Below, piece after piece: positions 1-8,372 of a stretch of DNA of 64,000 nucleotides. Every line of letters starts with the position of its first letter. Positions within the stretch are counted from its first letter, which is position 1. The stretch comes from Pseudomonas sp. SLFW. Lineage in GTDB: Bacteria > Pseudomonadota > Gammaproteobacteria > Pseudomonadales > Pseudomonadaceae. Under the pieces are notes generated by a model. That model saw only the letters and a program-made list of their open reading frames with translations, had not been told where the DNA came from and made no database searches. Position numbers and translations under genes: made by a program. The DNA lies in NCBI RefSeq assembly GCF_009905615.1, contig NZ_JAAAKW010000003.1:248001-312000 (forward strand), given 5' to 3'.

Positions 1-315
1 GGAGACCTGATCGAAAAGCCTCTGGCGCATGCGGCAAACTTTGCCGAGCCATCATCGTTGCCGTCCGATCAGCACGCGCTTTATCAGTGCATCGCTCACT
101 TGCCTTCCGAGCCGTTGCAAGGGCACGTTCAAACGACGCTCGCACCCGTGCTCGACGCATTGAAAAGGGGCGACACCGAAGCCCAGTTGTTACAGCAATT
201 GGCAGAGCTACAACCGGAGCTCAACGACCAGGCACTGCAAAGCACACTGACGCGTCTCATGTTCATGGCCGACCTGTGGGGCCGACTCAACGCCAGCGCG
301 GACCGTGAGGACTGA
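1..315 (+). CDS. Phage portal protein, C-terminal fragment (Mu gp29-like, DUF935)
   Basis: The frame is open from the first base, so this is the 3' end of a gene that starts outside the window; about 104 residues remain. The visible tail is helical and acidic (QLLQQLAELQPELNDQAL and then MFMADLWGRL), as in the C terminus of Mu gp29-type portal proteins, which form the dodecameric ring through which DNA enters the head. The assignment relies mostly on position: an F-like minor head gene starts 6 bases downstream, as in Mu and its relatives. Confidence 0.6.
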   Translation, partial: GDLIEKPLAHAANFAEPSSLPSDQHALYQCIAHLPSEPLQGHVQTTLAPVLDALKRGDTEAQLLQQLAELQPELNDQALQSTLTRLMFMADLWGRLNASADRED

Positions 316-320
316 TACCC

Positions 321-1141
321 ATGACGACTGCTCGCCCGAGCCCCGCAGACCTGGCCGCCATGTTCGACCTGACACCCGAACGCGCCGTGCAATACCTCGA
401 AGGCAAAGGCTACGCCATTACCTGGGACTGGCGGCAAATGCTCGACCACGCCCACGATCAAGCCTTCACCGTGGCCAAGGCCATGCGCCTGGACCTGCTC
501 TCCGACATTCGCGCGGCACTGGAAACCGCCTTGCAGTCCGGCCAAACCCTCAAGCAATTCACCGCCAACCTGCAACCCGTCCTCCAGGCACAAGGCTGGT
601 GGGGTAAGCCAATCATCGTCGATAGCCAAGGCGAAGCCGAACAGGTCCAGCTCGGCAGCCCCCAGCGCCTGAAAACCATCTACCAGACCAACCTGCAAAG
701 CGCGTACATGGCCGGGCGTAAAGCGGCCATGGAAGACACCAGCGACACCCACCGTACTGGATGTACACCGGCATTCAGGACGGTAAAACCCGCACCAGCC
801 ATAGCGCCCTGATCGGCAAAGTCTTCCGCCACGACGACCCCATCTGGTCTGCCATCTTTCCGCCCAACGGCTTCAACTGCCGATGCCGGATCACCGCACT
901 CACAGAAGCCGCCGTCAAACGTCGTGGCCTCACCGTCGATTCAAGTGAGGGTCGCAGTTACACCGACATCGTGGAATTAGGACCGGATAAGCGCACCGGG
1001 GAAATTCGCAGAGCCACCGTTACCGTCCTTCGTACCACCGATGCTGCAGGCCGACCGGTGCTGTTCCGCACCGACCCCGGCTTCAACCACGCACCCGGCC
1101 GCAGAACCGCGCAGGGCGCGAACCCGACCGCATCCACCTGA
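321..1141 (+). pseudogene. Mu F-like minor head protein, split by a one-base deletion
   Basis: Two reading frames together give one SPP1 gp7/Mu F-type minor head protein, which associates with the portal and helps head assembly. The first part (321 to about 750) ends in KAAMEDTSDTH. The family continuation PYWMYTGIQDGKTRTSHSAL is found one frame over, up to the zinc-site-like stretch PPNGFNCRCR. At 746-757 the bases GACACCCACCGTAC would read D-T-H-P-Y if one C were restored after the CAC codon, so a single C has been lost. As it stands translation stops at 812 after 163 residues. A sequencing error would look the same. Confidence 0.8.
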
Positions 1142-1152
1142 CGAGTCCCCCC

Positions 1153-1623
1153 ATGATCACCCTCGAACTCGACCAAGCACTCCAGGACGCCTTGCGCCAC
1201 ATCGAATGGGCCGTCGGCGACTTGTCGCCACTCATGCGCGGCATCGCCGCCGAACTGCACAGCCAAACCGAAGAAAACTTCTCGGAAGAAGGGCGTCCAG
1301 GCTGGACCGGCCTGTCCGACGCCACCCGCGAACGCCGCACCAAAAACGGCAACTGGCCGGGCAAAATCCTGCAAGTCAGCGCCGCCGGCCTTGCCGCCTC
1401 CATCACCACCCGAGCCACCGACAGCAGCGCCCTGGTCGGCAGCAACAAACCCTACGCCGCCATGATGCAATTCGGCGGCGACCAATCAGACTTCCCGCAC
1501 CTGTGGGGCGACATCCCGGCCAGACCCTACCTGCCCATGAATGCAGACGGCCAACTACAGCCCGAAGCGCACGAGACCATCCTTGAGCTTGCAATGCTCC
1601 ACCTGCAACGCGCTGCACGATGA
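1153..1623 (+). CDS. Phage virion morphogenesis protein (Mu gpG-like)
   Basis: This 156-residue protein matches the Mu gpG / phage virion morphogenesis family: an amphipathic N terminus, the WTGLSDATRERR motif near residue 55, the GKILQVSAAGLAASI segment, and the C-terminal FPHLWGDIPARPYLPM motif typical of these head-tail joining proteins. It starts 12 bases after the F-like gene and is in the expected order between F and the protease/scaffold gene. In Mu, G acts in completion and joining of the particle. The frame is intact, unlike both neighbouring head genes. Confidence 0.85.
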   Translation: MITLELDQALQDALRHIEWAVGDLSPLMRGIAAELHSQTEENFSEEGRPGWTGLSDATRERRTKNGNWPGKILQVSAAGLAASITTRATDSSALVGSNKPYAAMMQFGGDQSDFPHLWGDIPARPYLPMNADGQLQPEAHETILELAMLHLQRAAR

Positions 1624-1667
1624 CGGAAGGAGCGCAGTTATCCCGCCCTTGATTCTGGGCGAAGCCC

Positions 1668-1707
1668 GTAGGAGCAAGCTTGCTCGCGATCTGCCGCGCA
1701 GCGGCAG
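1668..1707. repeat. REP-like palindromic element inside the prophage
   Basis: The sequence GTAGGAGCAAGCTTGCTCGC (1668-1687) is the familiar Pseudomonas REP head. It contains the perfect palindrome GAGCAAGCTTGCTC (1672-1685). It is followed by a second hairpin, CTGCCG-CGCAG-CGGCAG (1691-1707). The element lies directly after the gpG stop codon in the 282-base gap before the next gene and would form stable RNA hairpins. REP elements are usually chromosomal and extragenic, so a copy inside a prophage suggests either a long residence or import with the next gene. Confidence 0.65.
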
Positions 1708-1905
1708 CAGAACCATCCACCTCCGCCATGGCTGATCTGACGCTTTCAACATATTCAGCGCCCGCTTGCTCAGGTTGCGAACGCCTCTACGACCTTCCTA
1801 GGCATCGCGTTACGACCAAGGGCCATCGTTACTCAGTCTGGTCTAGAAAAAACGTTCTAAAGCCTTTATAAAGCCTATGCCATTCCAATTTATAAGGAGA
1901 TTCAA

Positions 1906-2304
1906 ATGCCCGCAGAAGGTTTTCGTTCTGATTGGTATACCGTAGGCAAACACCGAGTACTACTTGAGGCGCGGGCGAGCTTCCCCGATGACGATCACCG
2001 TTTAATCGCTACGGTTGCTGCAAAGCTGATCGACCATCACAGCGAGCATGCAAGGCTTGTCAGGGTTTTCTATGACGATAAGGCGTGCATCTACAGCATT
2101 GAAGTCGCCACTACGGCCGCTGTTGATCAGTCTTTGGAAGGTCAGATAACTGAAGTCATCCAGTCGATCTACGGTACTGGCAATTACTATTGTTCGGTTG
2201 AAATCATTCCTAAAGGGGATGAGCAATCGGATCATTACCATCATATGGAACACCTGAGTGTAGGGGCTGGAGTCGCAACAGACCGTTGGGCCAAGCCGGT
2301 TTAA
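1906..2304 (+). CDS. Hypothetical protein, cargo-like gene between phage head genes
   Basis: A 132-residue soluble protein with no family I recognise. It is preceded by a clear ribosome site (ATAAGGAG, about 6 bases before the ATG) and its own upstream gap. It is rich in His, Asp and Tyr (DDDHRL, DHHSEHARL, DQSDHYHHMEH) and has no membrane segment or signal peptide. Codon use is more AT-rich than the flanking head genes. In Mu-like phages gpG is normally followed closely by the protease gene, so this looks like an inserted moron. Its function is unknown. Confidence 0.6.
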   Translation: MPAEGFRSDWYTVGKHRVLLEARASFPDDDHRLIATVAAKLIDHHSEHARLVRVFYDDKACIYSIEVATTAAVDQSLEGQITEVIQSIYGTGNYYCSVEIIPKGDEQSDHYHHMEHLSVGAGVATDRWAKPV

Positions 2305-2402
2305 ATCTGCACGAGGCGGCACGACCGCCGCCTCATCTAGGTGATATTTGCACGACTGCCGACTAGTAAGTGGCGTTCGCTGATGCGTCACCACGCGGCA
2401 CT

Positions 2403-2421
2403 CTTTAAACCCGATTAAAAG
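2403..2421 (+). promoter_or_regulatory. Recurrent phage motif CTTTAA-N5-ATTAAAAG, copy 1
   Basis: The 19-bp motif lies 56 bases before the protease ATG at 2478, in the gap between the inserted gene 1906-2304 and the rest of the head operon. Identical fixed bases with the same 5-base spacer recur at 7965 and 14873, also just before phage gene blocks. The arms are near-complementary (CTTTAA and TTAAAAG), so it could be an activator dyad, a late promoter or an RNA hairpin. The function is inferred from placement only. Confidence 0.5.
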
Positions 2422-2477
2422 CCCCAACTTCTTCCAACTATCACCCTGTGCGCACCCCATCCCAATAGCGCACAGCC

Positions 2478-3453
2478 ATGAAACCACTGCACATCTTCAA
2501 GCCCGGCCGTCACCAGCCCATGAGCGGTGGCAGCCTGAATTTCACCGAACGCGACCTTATCGCCACCGCCAACGCCTACAACCCAGCGCTGCACGAAGCT
2601 CCACTGGTCATCGGCCATCCCCAATACGACGCACCCGCGGCGGGTTGGGTGAAGTCCCTGACCGGAACCGCCGAAGGCCTAATCGCCGAACCTCAGCAGA
2701 TCGACCCGTCCTTCGCCGAGCAAATCGGCAAGGCCAGCTTCAAGAAAATCTCCGCCTCGTTCTACCACCCGGACGCCGCCAACAACCCGGGTGCCCGGCG
2801 TCTACTACCTGCGTCACGTGGGCTTTCTGGGCGCGATGCCGCCTTCGGTCAAGGGCCTGCGTCCCGTCGAACTGGCTGAACAGGAAGAAGGCGTCGTCGA
2901 GTTCGCTGACTTCGGCGAACACACCAGTGCCAGCCTATGGCGCAAGTTCCGCGAATTCCTCATCGCCCGCTTCGGCACCGAAACGGCTGACAGCGTCGCG
3001 CCTTCCTGGCAGATCGAAACCCTCGCCGAAGCCAGTCCCGCGTTCGCTGAGCCGCCGCCCCCTGCGCAGGAACAGCATCAAACGCTGATCGCGGAAAACC
3101 AGCGTCTGCAAAATGTAATCAAGCAACGGGAAGCCGCCGACAAAGAAACCGAGCGAAACACCCGCCACACCGACCACACCGCATTCGCCGAGCAACTGGT
3201 GAAGGACGGCATGAAGCCCGTTCATTGCGCCGCCGTCATCGCTGCCTTGGACTTCGCAGAAGCACCGGATACCCCCATAGAGTTCGGCGAAGGGGAAGAC
3301 CGTCAGGCGTTAAGCGAAGGCCTCAAAGCCATCTTCAACGAACTGACCGGCGCAGTGAGCTTTACCGAGCAAGCCAGCAAAGACCGCGTCGGCCAAACCC
3401 CCAATACCCCCGCAAACCCGTTACTCGCTGACGCTGAATCCCGTACTCACTGA
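2478..3453 (+). pseudogene. Mu I-like prohead protease/scaffold, frame-shifted by one extra base
   Basis: The first 105 or so codons (MKPLHIFKPGRHQPMSGG..., then SFKKISASFYHPDAANNP) are the Mu gpI-type protease domain, which cleaves scaffold and head proteins during capsid maturation. The true continuation (VPGVYYLRHVGFLGAMPPSV) is in another frame. Around 2788-2800, CCCGGGTGCCCGG has one G too many: removing it gives N-P-V-P-G-V-Y-Y. The remainder to 3453 has the expected Pro-rich and coiled-coil scaffold region (LIAENQRLQNVIKQREAADK) and an acidic C terminus. Unshifted, translation ends at 2879. Whether this is decay or a sequencing error cannot be decided here. Confidence 0.8.
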
Positions 3454-3464
3454 CAGGAGGCCCC

Positions 3465-3833
3465 ATGGCCACACACGCACTTCCCAAAGACATGGGCGAC
3501 TTGCTGCTGATCGAGGTCGCTCCCGGCTGGACCAAAGACATCGTGATGCTGCGGGCAGGTACCGACTACGCGCTGGGCATCGTACTGGCCCGGCTGGACG
3601 GCAAATACCAACCCGTCAGCCCAGCCGCTGAGGACGACAGCGCCATTGCCTGCGCCGTGACCGCCGAACGTGTGGACGCAAAAGGCGGTGATCAACTCGG
3701 CACTGTCATCGCCCGTGGCGCGGTGCTCGATGCCAGCGAGTTGATCTGGCCCCAAACAATCACGCCCGAACAAAAAGACCTCGCCCTTGGCCAGCTCAAC
3801 AGCCTGGGCATCGTCGCTCGCGCCACACTCTGA
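3465..3833 (+). CDS. Head decoration protein (lambda gpD-like)
   Basis: A 122-residue protein with a strong AGGAGG ribosome site. It resembles lambda D-type decoration proteins, which trimerise on the expanded capsid and stabilise it. Supporting features are the LRAGTDYALGIVLARLDGKY segment, the alternating small-residue beta pattern (CAVTAERVDAKGGDQLGTVIARGAVLDASEL) and its place directly before a lambda-E-type major capsid gene, the usual D-E order. The gap to the capsid gene is only 14 bases, so the two are co-transcribed. Confidence 0.8.
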   Translation: MATHALPKDMGDLLLIEVAPGWTKDIVMLRAGTDYALGIVLARLDGKYQPVSPAAEDDSAIACAVTAERVDAKGGDQLGTVIARGAVLDASELIWPQTITPEQKDLALGQLNSLGIVARATL

Positions 3834-3847
3834 CAGGACCGCCACTT

Positions 3848-4828
3848 ATGAATCTCGAAGACCTGTTCACCGTCGCCAGCCTCACCGCCGCGACCAACAA
3901 ATTGCCAACGATCCCCGGCAAAGTCGGGGCCATGGGACTGTTCGATGAGAAAGGCGTCAACAGCACCAGCGTCGTGATCGATGAACACGAAGGTCGCCTG
4001 GTCCTGGTGCCCAACACCTCGCGCAACGCCGATGCCAGTGCACTCAAAGGCGGTAAACGCAAACGCCGCACCTTTGAAACGCTCCATCTGCCGCTGCAAC
4101 GGCCATTGCTGCCCAGCCAGTTGCAGGGCATCGCGGCCTTCGGTCAGGAGGGTGCAGCGGCACCCGCGGCCACCGTCATTAACGACCACCTGCAGGAGCT
4201 GAAAAACAGCACCGAGGCGACACGAGAATTTCAGAGGGTCGGTGCGTTGCGCGGCAAGCTACTGGACGCCGATGGTGCGGTGCTGTGCGACCTGTTCGAA
4301 GAATTCAAAGTCCCGCAAAAGAAGCTTAACGTCGTCCTCAGCAAGCCTGAAACCAACGTGCGCAAGGCGTGCCTCGACGCCAAGCGCTACGCCGAGTCCA
4401 AACTCGGCGGCGTCATGGTCACCGGCTTCCGTTCGCTGTGCGGCCCCGACTGGTTTGACGCCTTCATCGAGCACGAAAAAGTCAAAGCCGCTTTCGCCAA
4501 CTACCAGGAGGCGCAAGACCGACTCGGCGGAGACGTGCGTTCCGGCTTCGTCTACGGCGGCATCGAATTCATCGAATACGACGTCACCGTCAGCGGTCAA
4601 CGCTTCATCCCGGCCGACATCGCCCAGGTATTTCCTGTGGCCAAAGGCGTGTTCCGCATGTTCAACGCTCCGGCCAACTACAACGAAACCGTCAACACCC
4701 TGGGCCTGCCGTTCTACAGCAAGGCCGAGCCGCGCAAGATGGGCAAAGGCTGGGACATCGAAGTGCAGGCCAACCCGCTGGCCCTGTGTCTGTACCCCGA
4801 GGCCCTGGTCGAGTTGAAGGCGGGTTGA
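3848..4828 (+). CDS. Major capsid protein (lambda gpE family)
   Basis: A 326-residue protein of the lambda E capsid family, which has the HK97 fold. It shows the N-terminal MGLFDEKGVNSTSVVIDEHEGRLVLVP signature, the basic GGKRKRRTFETLHLPL loop, the LNVVLSKPETNVRKAC helix, and the C-terminal KGVFRMFNAPANYNETVNT motif followed by WDIEVQANPLALCL. Length is close to the lambda capsid protein. The frame is intact and has an AGGA ribosome site. A lambda-type capsid in an otherwise Mu-ordered head module is part of the mosaic nature of this phage. Confidence 0.9.
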   Translation: MNLEDLFTVASLTAATNKLPTIPGKVGAMGLFDEKGVNSTSVVIDEHEGRLVLVPNTSRNADASALKGGKRKRRTFETLHLPLQRPLLPSQLQGIAAFGQEGAAAPAATVINDHLQELKNSTEATREFQRVGALRGKLLDADGAVLCDLFEEFKVPQKKLNVVLSKPETNVRKACLDAKRYAESKLGGVMVTGFRSLCGPDWFDAFIEHEKVKAAFANYQEAQDRLGGDVRSGFVYGGIEFIEYDVTVSGQRFIPADIAQVFPVAKGVFRMFNAPANYNETVNTLGLPFYSKAEPRKMGKGWDIEVQANPLALCLYPEALVELKAG

Positions 4829-4830
4829 GC

Positions 4831-5265
4831 ATGCGCTATTGCAGCCGTGCCGACATTGGCAGCGCCATGCCAGAGCGCACCTTGATCCAGCTGTCCAGCG
4901 ATGACCCGGCCGCCATCTTCCCGGACGAAGCGGTTATCGAGGACGCCGTGCGCCAGGCCGAAGAACTGGTCGATGGCTACCTGCGGGGCCGCTACAGCTT
5001 GCCACTGAATCCGGTGCCGACTGTGCTGCGGGATGCCGCTGTCCACCTGGCACGTCACTGGCTCTATCAACGCCGTCCGGAAGGCGCGTTGCCAGAAGCC
5101 GTCAAGGACAGCCGCAAAGACACCCTCAAGCTGCTGGAAAGCATTCGCGATGGCGTCGTTACCTTCGGCATGCCTGACGGTGCAGCGCCACCTGAGCCGG
5201 GGGAGATCCGCGTGCGGTCACGGCGGCAACAGTTCGGTGATGCGCTGTGGAAGGGCTATCCATGA
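4831..5265 (+). CDS. Mu gp36-like protein (DUF1320), head-tail connector
   Basis: A 144-residue protein matching Mu gp36/DUF1320: RYCSRADIGSAMPERTLIQLS at the N terminus, EDAVRQAEELVDGYLRGRY in the middle, then LARHWLYQRRPEGALPEAV. Such proteins are thought to act at the head-tail interface. I chose the ATG at 4831, two bases after the capsid stop codon, over an upstream in-frame start inside the capsid gene, because the family begins M-R-Y. The stop overlaps the next gene in an ATGA junction, indicating translational coupling. Confidence 0.8.
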   Translation: MRYCSRADIGSAMPERTLIQLSSDDPAAIFPDEAVIEDAVRQAEELVDGYLRGRYSLPLNPVPTVLRDAAVHLARHWLYQRRPEGALPEAVKDSRKDTLKLLESIRDGVVTFGMPDGAAPPEPGEIRVRSRRQQFGDALWKGYP

Positions 5266-5744
5266 CGCCCGGCAGCACTCAAACCCAACAGCTGCTCAAC
5301 GCGCTCACCGCTCGCCTGCGAGACGCCCTCGGCAATGAGCTCGGCGTCGAGCTGTTCCCCGAGCAACCCGACACGTACCGGCTCAACCACGCCGTCGGTG
5401 CGGTGCTGGTGGCCTACGGCAAATCCACGTTCAGCGCGCCGGAGGCGACCGACGCGGTTTTTCAGGCGCGTCACCTGGTGTTCCGGCTCACCGTTGTGGT
5501 GCGCCAGCTCAATGGCAACGATGGCGCCGTGGGCTATCTCGACCGCATCCGCGAATGCCTTAGCGGTTGGTATCCGCCCCATTGCGACAGCGCCTGCCGA
5601 CCGCTCCACGAACACTTCATCGGGCAGGCCCTCGGCCTCTGGCAGTACTGCCTGGACATCGGCGTGCGCGCCACTCAATTGCAAGCCATGACCCCAGCCC
5701 ATGGTGCGCTTCTCACACGCTCTGACTTCGAAGGTCAACCATGA
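5262..5744 (+). CDS. Mu gp37-like protein
   Basis: A 160-residue protein of the Gp37 family found between gp36 and the tail sheath in Mu-like phages; its role is probably tail completion. Visible features include LLNALTARLRDALGNELGVELFPEQP near the N terminus and LVFRLTVVVRQLNGNDGAVGYLDRIRECLSGWYPPHC in the middle. The start at 5262 overlaps the previous stop by 4 bases. Gene order and length agree with the family, though precise function in the particle is not well established. Confidence 0.75.
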   Translation: MTPGSTQTQQLLNALTARLRDALGNELGVELFPEQPDTYRLNHAVGAVLVAYGKSTFSAPEATDAVFQARHLVFRLTVVVRQLNGNDGAVGYLDRIRECLSGWYPPHCDSACRPLHEHFIGQALGLWQYCLDIGVRATQLQAMTPAHGALLTRSDFEGQP

Positions 5745-5983
5745 ACACCCAACGCTACCTTTATACCGGTCCTCGCAGCGGCGCGTCACTGCTCGTCGGA
5801 CCTAAAAACGAACTGCTAGACGTGCAACTGGTGCCCGACCAACCGGTGGAACTGCCCGCCGAACACGACTTCACCCGCGTGCTGCTGGCGCTCAAGCACT
5901 TGAGCCCGGAGCCCGCTGCCATGCCTACCGAACCCCCCACTTCGCCAGCCGACAAAAAGGAACCCAAAACCCATGCCCGCTAA
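5741..5983 (+). CDS. Mu gp38-like small protein (DUF2635)
   Basis: An 80-residue protein beginning MNTQRYLYTGPRSGASL. Short proteins of this kind (DUF2635) lie directly before the sheath gene in Mu-like phages. The C-terminal half is rich in Pro, Glu and Lys (PEPAAMPTEPPTSPADKKEPK), probably disordered. It overlaps the preceding gene by 4 bases and the sheath gene by 11, so it is tightly coupled in the operon. Its molecular role is unknown. Confidence 0.7.
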   Translation: MNTQRYLYTGPRSGASLLVGPKNELLDVQLVPDQPVELPAEHDFTRVLLALKHLSPEPAAMPTEPPTSPADKKEPKTHAR

Positions 5984-7391
5984 CTACCTGCACGGCATCG
6001 AAACCACCGAAATTGAACGTGGCCCGCGCGCTATCAAAGTGGTCAAATCCGCCGTCATCGCTTTGGTCGGGACCGCGCCCACCGGCCCGGTGAACGAACT
6101 GACGCTCTCACTCAACGACAGGGACGGCGCCCGGTTCGGCCCGGAACTGCCAGGCTTCAGCATCCCCGAAGCCTTGGACGGCATCTACAACTTCGGCGCG
6201 GGCACCGTGCTGGTCGTCAACGTCCTCGATCCGAAGGTCCATCGCAGCGACGTGAAAGGCCATGAGCAACCGTTCGCCAACAACGACCTGCTGCAGCTCA
6301 AGCACGGCGCCTTACAGGCGCTGGACATCAAGAATGGCGAAGACACCTACAAGCGCGACGTGGACTACAGCGTCGACCTGCTCAAAGGCCTGATTAAACG
6401 CTTGGCCACCGGCAGCATTCCGGCAGGCGCCAAGGTCAAGATCGATTACACCCATGCCGATCCGGCGAAGGTCACCCCGGCAGACATCATTGGCGCCCTG
6501 AATGGAGCGGGTCATCGCACCGGCCTCAAAGCGTTCCAGGACAGCTACAACCTCTTGGGTTTCTTCCCGAAAATCTTCATCGCACCGGGCTTCAGCACCC
6601 TGAATGCCGTGAGCGTCGAACTGATCAGCGCCGCCACGCAAATGGGCGCCGTGGCCTACATCGATGCGCCGATCGGCACCACGGTGCAACAGGTCATTGC
6701 CGGTCGAGGCCCGGCAGGCGCGTTGAACTTCAACACCAGCAGCGACCGGGTGCGGCTGTGTTACCCCCACGTCAAAGTCTACGACGCGGCCAGCAACGGC
6801 GAGCGCCTGCAACCGCTGTCCATCCGGGCAGCAGGTCTGCGTGCGAAGGTCGATCAAGACAAAGGCTACTGGTGGAGCAGCTCCAACCAGGAACTGGAGG
6901 GCGTCATTGGTCTGGAGCGTCCCCTCAGTGCCCGAATCGACGACCCCAACAGCGAGGTCAACCTGCTCAACGAAAATGGCATCACTACCGTCTTCAACTC
7001 CTTCGGCACCGGTCTGCGCCTGTGGGGCAACCGCACAGCCGCCTGGCCAACCGTGACCCACATGCGAAACTTCGAAAACGTGCGGCGCACCAAAGACGTC
7101 ATCGACGAATCCATCCGCTACAGCTCACTGCAATTCGTCGACATGCCGGTCACCAACGCCCTGATCGACAGCATCACCGAGAGCGTCAACCAGTTCCTGC
7201 GCAAACTCATCGGCGACCAGGCCCTGCTTGGCGGCGAATGCTGGTACGACCCGGCGCGCAACCCGCAAACCGAACTGGAACAAGGCCACGTGCTGTTCAA
7301 CTACAAACTCACCGTGCCGCTGCCGTTCGAGCGGGGCACCTTCGAAACCGAAATCACCGGGGAATACCTGGTCACACTGGGGGCCGCATAA
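5973..7391 (+). CDS. Contractile tail sheath protein (Mu gpL-like)
   Basis: A 472-residue tail sheath protein. The N terminus (MPANYLHGIETTEIERGPRAI, then VVKSAVIALVGTAP) and the C-terminal domain (ITESVNQFLRKLIGDQALLGG, then an N-P-x-T-E-L-E-Q segment with FNYKLTVPLPFE) are classic sheath features. It surrounds the tail tube and contracts on infection, so the phage is a myovirus. The ATG lies inside the end of the previous gene, with an AAGGA site about 10 bases upstream. The tube gene follows immediately after the stop codon. Confidence 0.95.
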   Translation: MPANYLHGIETTEIERGPRAIKVVKSAVIALVGTAPTGPVNELTLSLNDRDGARFGPELPGFSIPEALDGIYNFGAGTVLVVNVLDPKVHRSDVKGHEQPFANNDLLQLKHGALQALDIKNGEDTYKRDVDYSVDLLKGLIKRLATGSIPAGAKVKIDYTHADPAKVTPADIIGALNGAGHRTGLKAFQDSYNLLGFFPKIFIAPGFSTLNAVSVELISAATQMGAVAYIDAPIGTTVQQVIAGRGPAGALNFNTSSDRVRLCYPHVKVYDAASNGERLQPLSIRAAGLRAKVDQDKGYWWSSSNQELEGVIGLERPLSARIDDPNSEVNLLNENGITTVFNSFGTGLRLWGNRTAAWPTVTHMRNFENVRRTKDVIDESIRYSSLQFVDMPVTNALIDSITESVNQFLRKLIGDQALLGGECWYDPARNPQTELEQGHVLFNYKLTVPLPFERGTFETEITGEYLVTLGAA

Positions 7392-7916
7392 ATGGCAGGC
7401 TTTAGCGCACACCGCATCTCCAATGCCAACGTCTACCTCGACGGCAACAGCTTCTTCGGCCAATGCGAAGAGATTGACCTGGGCACCGTCAAAACCGTCA
7501 TGAGCGACTTTCAGGGCCTGGGCATGGTCGGCCTGATCGAATTGCCCGACGGCATCGACAAACTTGAAGGCAAGATCGTCTGGAACAGCCTCTACTACGA
7601 AGCCGCCAAGCGCCTGGCCACGCCATTCAAGAGCGTCCAGTTGCAATGCCGGTCCAACGTGCAGGTGTTCAACAACGGCGGTCTGGTCGATGAGGTGCCG
7701 CTTGTGACCCTCATGACCATCACCTTCAAGGAATACGCGCTGGGCAGCTACAAACCCCGAGACCCGAGCAAGTTCGAATCACCATTCTCGGCGACCTACG
7801 TGCGGCAACAGCTGAATGGGCAAGAGGTGTTGTTGCTGGACTACTTGGCCAACATCTTCCGCGTGGGCGGGCAGGATCAGTTGGCCAAGTATCGGCAGAA
7901 TATCGGGCAGGCGTGA
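7392..7916 (+). CDS. Tail tube protein (Mu gpM / P2 FII-like)
   Basis: A 174-residue tail tube protein. It has the family's opening (ISNANVYLDGNSFFGQCEEIDL), the GMVGLIELPDGIDKLEGKI strand region and the LVTLMTITFKEYALGSYKP segment. It stacks in hexameric rings inside the sheath and forms the DNA channel. The ATG abuts the sheath stop codon. Sheath followed by tube is the standard order in contractile phages. Confidence 0.9.
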   Translation: MAGFSAHRISNANVYLDGNSFFGQCEEIDLGTVKTVMSDFQGLGMVGLIELPDGIDKLEGKIVWNSLYYEAAKRLATPFKSVQLQCRSNVQVFNNGGLVDEVPLVTLMTITFKEYALGSYKPRDPSKFESPFSATYVRQQLNGQEVLLLDYLANIFRVGGQDQLAKYRQNIGQA

Positions 7917-7964
7917 TGGGTCGTGTTGTGCCCCGGACCATTCAAGTCAGGGGCACGACACGCT

Positions 7965-7983
7965 CTTTAACTTCAATTAAAAG
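7965..7983 (+). promoter_or_regulatory. Recurrent phage motif CTTTAA-N5-ATTAAAAG, copy 2
   Basis: Second copy of the 19-bp motif, 74 bases before the tail chaperone ATG at 8058, in the 141-base gap after the tube gene. The fixed bases and spacer length match the copies at 2403 and 14873 exactly. The context again suggests a start-of-block signal such as an activator site or late promoter; no recognisable sigma70 boxes accompany it. Confidence 0.5.
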
Positions 7984-8057
7984 CCCGTCCGTATGCGCGT
8001 TCTCATACTCATCTCACTTCAAGCACATTCACTTCAGTCATCAAAAAGGATCTCGAC

Positions 8058-8372
8058 ATGTCCGACACCCTAGCTTTCACCCTCAAATTCCCGATCCAGA
8101 CCGCAACCGGCGAAACCCTCAGCCGTCTGCCCATCAAACGCCTGAAACGCAAAGACATCAGCGCCGCCCAATCGGGCACCAAAGACGAAGCCATGATGGA
8201 AGACCTGCTGATCGCCAAGCTTTTGGGCATCACGCTGGAAGATTTGGGCGAGTTCGATATTGCCGACTCCAAGTCAGCCACCGAGGTGTTGCGGGAAATG
8301 GCCAACGGACAGGACCTCGCTGCACTGCTGGGACGAAGCGCTGCTGCTGGTGCTGAGAATGCAACCGTCTGA
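8058..8372 (+). CDS. Tail assembly chaperone, short form (Mu gp41 / P2 gpE-like)
   Basis: A 104-residue protein (LAFTLKFPIQTATGETLSRL, then PIKRLKRKDISAAQSGTKDE) of the tail assembly chaperone family, which guides tape measure protein and tube assembly. It sits between the tube and tape measure genes as expected. Its 3' end overlaps a second open frame (8260-8472) that carries the conserved C-terminal extension, so a longer fusion is probably made by programmed frameshifting. The start has an AAAAGGA site 9 bases upstream. Confidence 0.8.
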   Translation: MSDTLAFTLKFPIQTATGETLSRLPIKRLKRKDISAAQSGTKDEAMMEDLLIAKLLGITLEDLGEFDIADSKSATEVLREMANGQDLAALLGRSAAAGAENATV

